DNA from: Candidatus Heimdallarchaeota archaeon
GTDB lineage: Archaea > Asgardarchaeota > Heimdallarchaeia > Hodarchaeales > LC-3
DNA: 8,261 bases
NCBI GenBank assembly: GCA_027364495.1
Contig: DAHXPE010000219.1
Span: forward strand, 1 to 8,261
Direction of reading: 5' to 3'
Positions 4,514 through 8,261 of the stretch are shown one piece after another. The first letter of the stretch is position 1. Every line of letters starts with the position of its first letter. The notes beneath the pieces are model-generated. The model did not search any database, had not been told where the DNA came from, and saw only the letters and a list, made by a program, of their open reading frames with translations. Both the position numbers and the translations under genes were made by a program.

Positions 4514-6352
4514 TTAAATAACCTCCTTATGAACAATATTTGGTATTTTAATTGCCGTTTTCAAATCAAAGTCATCAAATGTACTGAAAATTGATTGATA
4601 TTTCTCGTTATCGAGCAATAATGTCTCATGATTTCCAATACCGATAATTTTTCCTTTATCAATAAGTATAATTTCATCAGCTCTTCGAATTTGAGATATT
4701 CTATGCGTAATGAGAAAACTAACTCTACCTTGTAAGACATTTTTAATAGCTGTATTGATTTCATCCTCAGTCTTACTATCAATAGACGAAGTTGCGTCAT
4801 CAAGAATCAAAATTGCTGGATCTTTAAGAATTGCTCTTGCAATTGCTATTCGTTGCCGTTGTCCACCACTTAGTGTTATTCCACGTTCACCAATGACTGT
4901 ATCATATCCATCTGGTAATTTCACAATAAAATCATGTGCTTTTGCTAATTTACAAGCTTTAATAACGGCATCATCAGTAGCAGAAGTGTTCCCAAGCAGA
5001 ATATTTTCCTTAATAGGTTTTGAAAACAAAAATATATCCTGCTCAACTAAACCAATCTGAGAACGTAATGATTCAAGGTTCCAATCCCGTAAATCAATAC
5101 CATCTATTGTAATTTTACCAATTTCGGGATCATATAATCTTGATAATAATTTTGTAATCGTTGTTTTACCAGATCCGGTCATACCAACTAAGGCAATAGT
5201 TTGACCTGGGGCACCTGTAAAAGAAATATTTTGTAAAACTGAGTTGCCCGGTTTATATCCAAAAGAAACATTATCAAAGATAATCTCACCTTTAATATTT
5301 CCTGTATGGCCTGATAAGTTCAGATCAATTGGTGTTTCCTGATTTATTAAATCAAGCAACCGTCTCGAAGCAGCTCCTCCCATTGATAATACAACTAATG
5401 CAAATATGTTGATAAAAGTAGGGAACCTGAGGAGCTGAAGTAATCCTAAAAAGGCTATTAGTTGGCCAATATTAATTGTTTTATTTTGTAGAAGGAAAAC
5501 GCCTTGAAATAATGCAAGAGTGGTTGCTAATCCTAATAGAAGAAGTGGATAGTAACGAGCTTGTAATTCACCGATCCTAACAGTATGTTTTTTATATTCT
5601 TCTATATTTTCATTAAAAGTTTTTCTCTCCTGATTTTCTTGACTAGCTCCTCGGACGACATGCATACCTGAGATTACTTCATTTAGTCTAGATGATATAC
5701 GGCTAGCTGAATTTCGTTGAAGCCAAGATGCGTATTCGAGATCCTTGTTATATTTCCTAAGAAGGATAATATAGGCAATAACGAATAAAATAGGTATGAT
5801 TGCCAATTGGGGATTAATACTATAAATAAAAATTATTGGGATGATAATACCAACAATTGATTGAAAAACCAAAGAAAATCCTGGATTAACCATGAAATAT
5901 AATTGACGAACATCTTGTGCAGCTCGTTCCATTAAATCCCCTATCGCTTGCTGGTCATGGAATCGCATGCTTTTTCCGAGCATAGATTGATACATCTCGT
6001 CACGAGTATCTCTATCAATCCTATTGGCAACAATCTCAGTTGTTCCTTGAACTCCTAGGTCCATAATTGGTCCAATAAAGCCAAATATTAGAATCAAGAC
6101 AGAATAAATAATTAATAGATTCAAATTAAAGGATTGAGGCTCAAGCAACAAATTTGCAATATAACCAATTAAGGTGGGAATAATAGATGAAAAAATTGCT
6201 GAAAGGAGTCCAAAAAGTAATGATAAACTCATCAAAAATTTATAATGTAGGACATGGGAAAAAATCCATCGAATAGGACGTGTGGTGTTAGTTTTTGTAC
6301 CATATTGATTTTTAAATTGAAATTCTGTATTAGCTGTTACCAAAATTAACAA
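4514..6352 (-). CDS. Heterodimeric ABC exporter subunit, degenerate-site half (permease-ATPase fusion)
   Basis: A 612-residue ABCB-type half transporter and first gene of the operon. About six membrane helices lie between residues 40 and 325. The ATPase domain has A-loop Tyr366, Walker A GMTGSGKT (390-397), Q-loop Gln438, canonical LSGGQ (494-498), Walker B ILILDD with Asp519 where the catalytic Glu normally stands, and His550. Glu-to-Asp here marks the degenerate-site subunit (as in TM287), and its intact LSGGQ completes the partner's active site. No ATG precedes the first helix; the first in-frame Met is residue 41, inside helix 1. Translation must therefore start at TTG: position 6352 gives 612 residues, while TTG at 6343 (609 residues) has better spacing from an AGGAAA upstream. 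The next gene overlaps its end functionally: its Shine-Dalgarno lies in the last codons here. Confidence 0.95.
   Translation of the reverse strand: MLILVTANTEFQFKNQYGTKTNTTRPIRWIFSHVLHYKFLMSLSLLFGLLSAIFSSIIPTLIGYIANLLLEPQSFNLNLLIIYSVLILIFGFIGPIMDLGVQGTTEIVANRIDRDTRDEMYQSMLGKSMRFHDQQAIGDLMERAAQDVRQLYFMVNPGFSLVFQSIVGIIIPIIFIYSINPQLAIIPILFVIAYIILLRKYNKDLEYASWLQRNSASRISSRLNEVISGMHVVRGASQENQERKTFNENIEEYKKHTVRIGELQARYYPLLLLGLATTLALFQGVFLLQNKTINIGQLIAFLGLLQLLRFPTFINIFALVVLSMGGAASRRLLDLINQETPIDLNLSGHTGNIKGEIIFDNVSFGYKPGNSVLQNISFTGAPGQTIALVGMTGSGKTTITKLLSRLYDPEIGKITIDGIDLRDWNLESLRSQIGLVEQDIFLFSKPIKENILLGNTSATDDAVIKACKLAKAHDFIVKLPDGYDTVIGERGITLSGGQRQRIAIARAILKDPAILILDDATSSIDSKTEDEINTAIKNVLQGRVSFLITHRISQIRRADEIILIDKGKIIGIGNHETLLLDNEKYQSIFSTFDDFDLKTAIKIPNIVHKEVI
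4521..4528 (-). promoter_or_regulatory. Strong Shine-Dalgarno for the second ABC gene
   Basis: AAGGAGGT on the minus strand lies within the last codons (His-Lys-Glu-Val) of the 612-residue subunit, 7 bases before the ATG at 4511-4513. The TAA and ATG are directly adjacent (TAAATG), a classic layout for translational coupling that keeps the two subunits in equal amounts. It decides the start of the second gene. Confidence 0.85.
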
Positions 6353-6430
6353 ATTTCCTAAATATGCTTTTACTGATTAAATTGAAGTTAAACTTAGTCA
6401 CATTGAGCAAATGAGACACAGTTTTTTTTC

Positions 6431-6437
6431 TTATAAA
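6431..6437 (-). promoter_or_regulatory. TATA box candidate of the ABC exporter operon
   Basis: On the minus strand, CTTTTATAAG contains TTTATAA, a close match to the archaeal TATA consensus. Transcription would begin near 6408, giving a leader of about 55-65 bases that includes the AGGAAA before the TTG start. This differs from the leaderless-looking promoters of the plus-strand genes. Confidence 0.45.
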
Positions 6438-6479
6438 AGTAGTTGTGAGATGCAAAAAAGTAAAACAAGCATACAAACA

Positions 6480-6531
6480 ATTTGATTGTTAGAAAAACGG
6501 AATTTTATGACTTTTAAAAAGATTTGATTGT
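6480..6531. repeat. Direct repeat ATTTGATTGT, 42-bp period
   Basis: Exact 10-base copies lie at 6480-6489 and 6522-6531, four helical turns apart, upstream of the ABC operon's TATA-like box. They could be paired regulator sites, but in this AT-rich DNA a chance match is quite possible. Confidence 0.2.
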
Positions 6532-6541
6532 GACATCTTCA

Positions 6542-6673
6542 TTATAGTTTATTTTCAATTGGTATACGGACCAAACTTATTTCCTTTGCATATTTACGTA
6601 AACTTTCTGTATCGTCGATATCTCTGACTCCAGCAACTGATAATATGAAAGGAATCATCCTAGGGTTTCTCAT
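6542..6673 (-). CDS. Doubtful small ORF upstream of the ABC operon
   Basis: Starting at the ATG at 6671-6673, this frame gives 43 residues with a fairly protein-like composition (IPFILSVAGVRDIDDTESLR, then KYAKEISLVRIPIENKL). The same frame is open to a TTG at 6784 (80 residues), but the added part is AT-rich and looks like noise. There is no Shine-Dalgarno or well-placed TATA box, and no family is recognised. It may be a real tiny gene or the tail of a decayed one. Confidence 0.25.
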   Translation of the reverse strand: MRNPRMIPFILSVAGVRDIDDTESLRKYAKEISLVRIPIENKL

Positions 6674-7017
6674 AATATGAAATTTTAAAAATAACATTGT
6701 AACTATTAACAGCAATTTATTAGTAATTTTATTCTCGTAGTTGAATGTAGAAAAATTTTTGGAAATTGGAGAATATGATAACAATTATGCTCTAATTGAT
6801 TAGGAATAACATTCATAATACCCTTTTATACGCCATTTAATTATTTAAAGCTATTTTTAGGATTAATTAGTGAAAATATAGATTTCTAAAGCTAAAAAAT
6901 ATTCAGGAAAAAATCAACAAATATAAAATTCGAAAAAAGAAAAACAAACTTGTCAAGTAAATTCAAAACCTAACTATTTTCCAAGTAGAATTTACTCAAA
7001 ATATCTAATAAAAGAAA

Positions 7018-7095
7018 GGACCGCTGGTCTAGCCCGGTTATGACGTCTCGTTTACACCGAGAAGGTCCCCAGTTCAATTCTGGGGCGGTCCACCA
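7018..7095 (+). tRNA. tRNA-Val(UAC) with encoded CCA
   Basis: The cloverleaf is complete: acceptor GGACCGC/GCGGTCC, D arm GTCT..TGAC with AGCCCGGTTA loop (a common archaeal form), anticodon stem TCTCG/CGAGA around TTTACAC (anticodon UAC, Val), five-base variable loop AGGTC, and T arm CCCAG/CTGGG with TTCAATT loop. The discriminator is A at 7092, and CCA is encoded at 7093-7095, unlike the tRNA-Leu in this window. A short T5 run follows at about 7099-7103. No intron is seen. Confidence 0.97.
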
Positions 7096-7247
7096 AATTT
7101 TTAAAAAATATTATAGATTAGCAATAAATTCAGAGGATTTTGTTAATTTTCAAATAAATTTCACCTAACAAAAATTTTTTCAGATATTTGGTAAGATGAT
7201 ATTTTTCATTAAATCAATCAAAAATGAAAAAGAAATTATTTGAAATC

Positions 7248-7258
7248 TTTTTAAAATA
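7248..7258 (+). promoter_or_regulatory. TATA-like promoter of the acetyltransferase gene (leaderless arrangement)
   Basis: TTTTTAAAATA preceded by TGAAATC is centred about 25 bases before the ATG at 7278, the normal distance from TATA box to transcription start in archaea. Transcription would therefore start at or next to the ATG. There is no Shine-Dalgarno before the gene, which supports a leaderless mRNA. Confidence 0.5.
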
Positions 7259-7277
7259 AAATTTTTTCTTCACGTGT

Positions 7278-8129
7278 ATGGAAAATTTCAAGATTGATGA
7301 TTTATCAGTTGAAAATGTGGATAAAGCTGTGCAAGTCTTTGCAAAGGCTATGAATTCTTCTATTGATGCAGAGAAAAATATGAAGACCATGATTAAGTCC
7401 TTTTACCAATTTAAAAACTTCATTGGTATTGGCCTATTTAAAGAATCATCATTAGTTGGTTTCGGATCTCTTATTCGTATGCAAAGTAATACAGCATGGA
7501 TTCCCTACGTTGGTGTTCATCCTGAATATCAAGGTTTAGGAGGTGGTAATTTAATTATGCAGAAGCTCCTAGATATTGCTCATCAACGTCAATGGCATAC
7601 AGTTGAGCTTGTAGCTTCCAAAGCTGGTTTTCCTCTTTATCAAAAATTCGGTTTTCGGACTGATTATCAAGTTGCTAACTTTGAAATCAAAACTATTTAT
7701 CATACTGGTGATCTTGAATCACTTACAATTACTGATATTCGACCACAAGATCCTATACCTGATTGGTTATTACAATTTGATAAGGAAAATGTTGGTGTGG
7801 ATCGATCAAATATCTTTCAAGTTCATAATCTAGATAAAATAACTTTAATATTCAAAGAAAATCATGCTTATGGGTTTATTTATAGACAAAGGTTAGGCCC
7901 TATCATTAGTGATTCATTAGAAACTGCTCGTGCTATTATTTGTAAAGGATTTCTCCTTGGTGCGTCATTGATAGTTCTTCCTCTTCGAACTAACTTTCTT
8001 GATTTTTTCAAGGAGCATATAGAATTGAAAATGATACCTGAATCTGAAGGAACAAAAATGACTTTTGGTGATCCCATCAAACCCAATTTAGACCATCTTA
8101 TTAGTCTTCGTTCAATGGCTTACGGTTAA
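7278..8129 (+). CDS. Two-domain GNAT N-acetyltransferase
   Basis: A 283-residue protein. Residues 1-135 form a GNAT acetyl-CoA-dependent transferase domain: strands LVGFGSLIRM and AWIPYVGVHPEY lead into motif A QGLGGG (85-90), the pyrophosphate-binding loop, then helix NLIMQKLLDIA, strand TVELVAS and motif B GFPLYQKFGF (117-126, with Tyr121 at the usual acid position). Residues 160-283 match the second domain found in GNAT proteins of the Acetyltransf_18 type: WLLQFDKENVGVDRSNIF (family: D-x-x-x-x-G-x-D-R), RLGPIISDSLETA, and the ending TKMTFGDP..LRSMAYG (family: TRM-x-x-G...ALASFALG). The substrate is unknown; small amines or amino acids are possible. It stands alone, with its own leaderless-type promoter, and converges with a minus-strand gene at the right edge. 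Confidence 0.93.
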   Translation: MENFKIDDLSVENVDKAVQVFAKAMNSSIDAEKNMKTMIKSFYQFKNFIGIGLFKESSLVGFGSLIRMQSNTAWIPYVGVHPEYQGLGGGNLIMQKLLDIAHQRQWHTVELVASKAGFPLYQKFGFRTDYQVANFEIKTIYHTGDLESLTITDIRPQDPIPDWLLQFDKENVGVDRSNIFQVHNLDKITLIFKENHAYGFIYRQRLGPIISDSLETARAIICKGFLLGASLIVLPLRTNFLDFFKEHIELKMIPESEGTKMTFGDPIKPNLDHLISLRSMAYG

Positions 8130-8153
8130 ATGCTTATTTTCTTGCATTTTTTT
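8128..8153 (+). terminator. Small hairpin plus T-run after the acetyltransferase gene
   Basis: AAATGC (8128-8133, starting in the stop codon) pairs with GCATTT (8144-8149) around a 10-base loop, and the T-run continues to 8153. The stem is only six pairs and AT-rich, so the T7 run is likely the effective part. It lies in the 22-base gap between two converging genes. Confidence 0.4.
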
Positions 8154-8261
8154 AGTATATTATTTCAAATTCTCCACTAGCTTTTTGATTAATTCTTTTA
8201 ATTAGTCTAATCAGTAGGTTTTCTTCTTGCTTTGTTATTACAGGAAATTTATGATTAACAT
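8152..8261 (-). CDS. C-terminal end of a gene leaving the right edge (partial)
   Basis: On the minus strand the frame ending at TAA 8152-8154 is open to the window edge for 35 codons. It reads HKFPVITKQEENLLIRLIKR and then INQKASGEFEIIY. The charged, amphipathic helix-like composition is that of a real protein rather than AT-rich noise. The gene would converge tail to tail with the acetyltransferase, a compact arrangement. Too little is visible to name a family. Confidence 0.5.
   Translation of the reverse strand, partial: VNHKFPVITKQEENLLIRLIKRINQKASGEFEIIY

Larger units (their letters stand above)
6353..7017. other. Mostly non-coding region between the ABC operon and tRNA-Val
   Basis: It contains the likely ABC promoter (6431-6437), a 10-base direct repeat ATTTGATTGT at 6480 and 6522, and one doubtful short minus-strand frame (6542-6673). 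From about 6785 to 7017 I see no gene, only A-rich sequence leading to tRNA-Val. Confidence 0.6.

Noticed and set aside
4065..5060. Plus-strand frames of 116-117 codons inside the ABC operon
   Set aside because: Both are antisense shadows of conserved transporter sequence and show no motif or start signal.
7018..7277. tRNA-Val as an integration site of a mobile element
   Set aside because: No second copy of the tRNA 3' end and no integrase or recombinase is visible in the window.
7880..8086. Minus-strand frame of 68 codons in the acetyltransferase gene
   Set aside because: It is antisense to the conserved second GNAT domain, with no supporting motif.
1..8261. CRISPR array, insertion sequence, toxin-antitoxin or defence cluster
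   Set aside because: No spaced repeats, transposase motifs, terminal inverted repeats or recognised defence domains were found on either strand.

Overview
This is a single AT-rich window that reads as archaeal. The evidence is an A-type ATP synthase subunit F, two archaeal-looking tRNAs (one without an encoded CCA), TATA-like boxes about 25-33 bases before start codons, and T-run ends rather than hairpin terminators. The short zinc-ribbon protein with a Pro/Asn/Tyr-rich linker and membrane tail, and the HHP-Cys membrane protein beside it, resemble proteins I associate with Asgard (Lokiarchaeia-type) genomes. That placement is an impression, not something the sequence proves.

Layout from left to right. 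Positions 1-453 hold a broken region: a possible small Cys-rich reading frame running in from the left edge, then the C-terminal third of a CheD-type glutamine deamidase. CheD homology continues upstream of its apparent start and is interrupted by a stop and a frame change. Positions 579-1460 carry two plus-strand genes, a double-CPNC zinc-ribbon/tail-anchored protein and a DUF2085-like four-helix membrane protein; they share a reading frame and are separated by one TGA. Positions 1461-2056 are a gene-poor gap with a possible decayed membrane-protein frame. On the minus strand follow tRNA-Leu(UAG) and, just upstream of it, a lone atpF. Positions 2639-6352 are a two-gene minus-strand operon for a heterodimeric ABC exporter. 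Positions 6353-7017 are mostly non-coding, with the operon's likely promoter. Then come tRNA-Val(UAC) with encoded CCA, a two-domain GNAT acetyltransferase (7278-8129), and the C-terminal end of a minus-strand gene leaving the right edge.

The best-understood functional unit is the ABC pair. The 612-residue subunit has a normal LSGGQ signature but Asp in place of the catalytic Glu. The 624-residue subunit has the catalytic Glu but an altered LSMGQ signature. Together they give one competent and one degenerate ATP site, as in TM287/288-type exporters. The genes are translationally coupled: the second ATG follows the first gene's TAA directly, with a strong Shine-Dalgarno inside the first gene's end.

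The other genes look like unrelated housekeeping or accessory genes in short units. I see no defence island, integrase, transposase or CRISPR array, and no clear undescribed multi-gene system. The most useful leads are the CheD remnant, the stop-separated membrane pair, the isolated atpF with a perfect inverted repeat in its promoter region, and the mixed use of leaderless-looking and Shine-Dalgarno-led starts.
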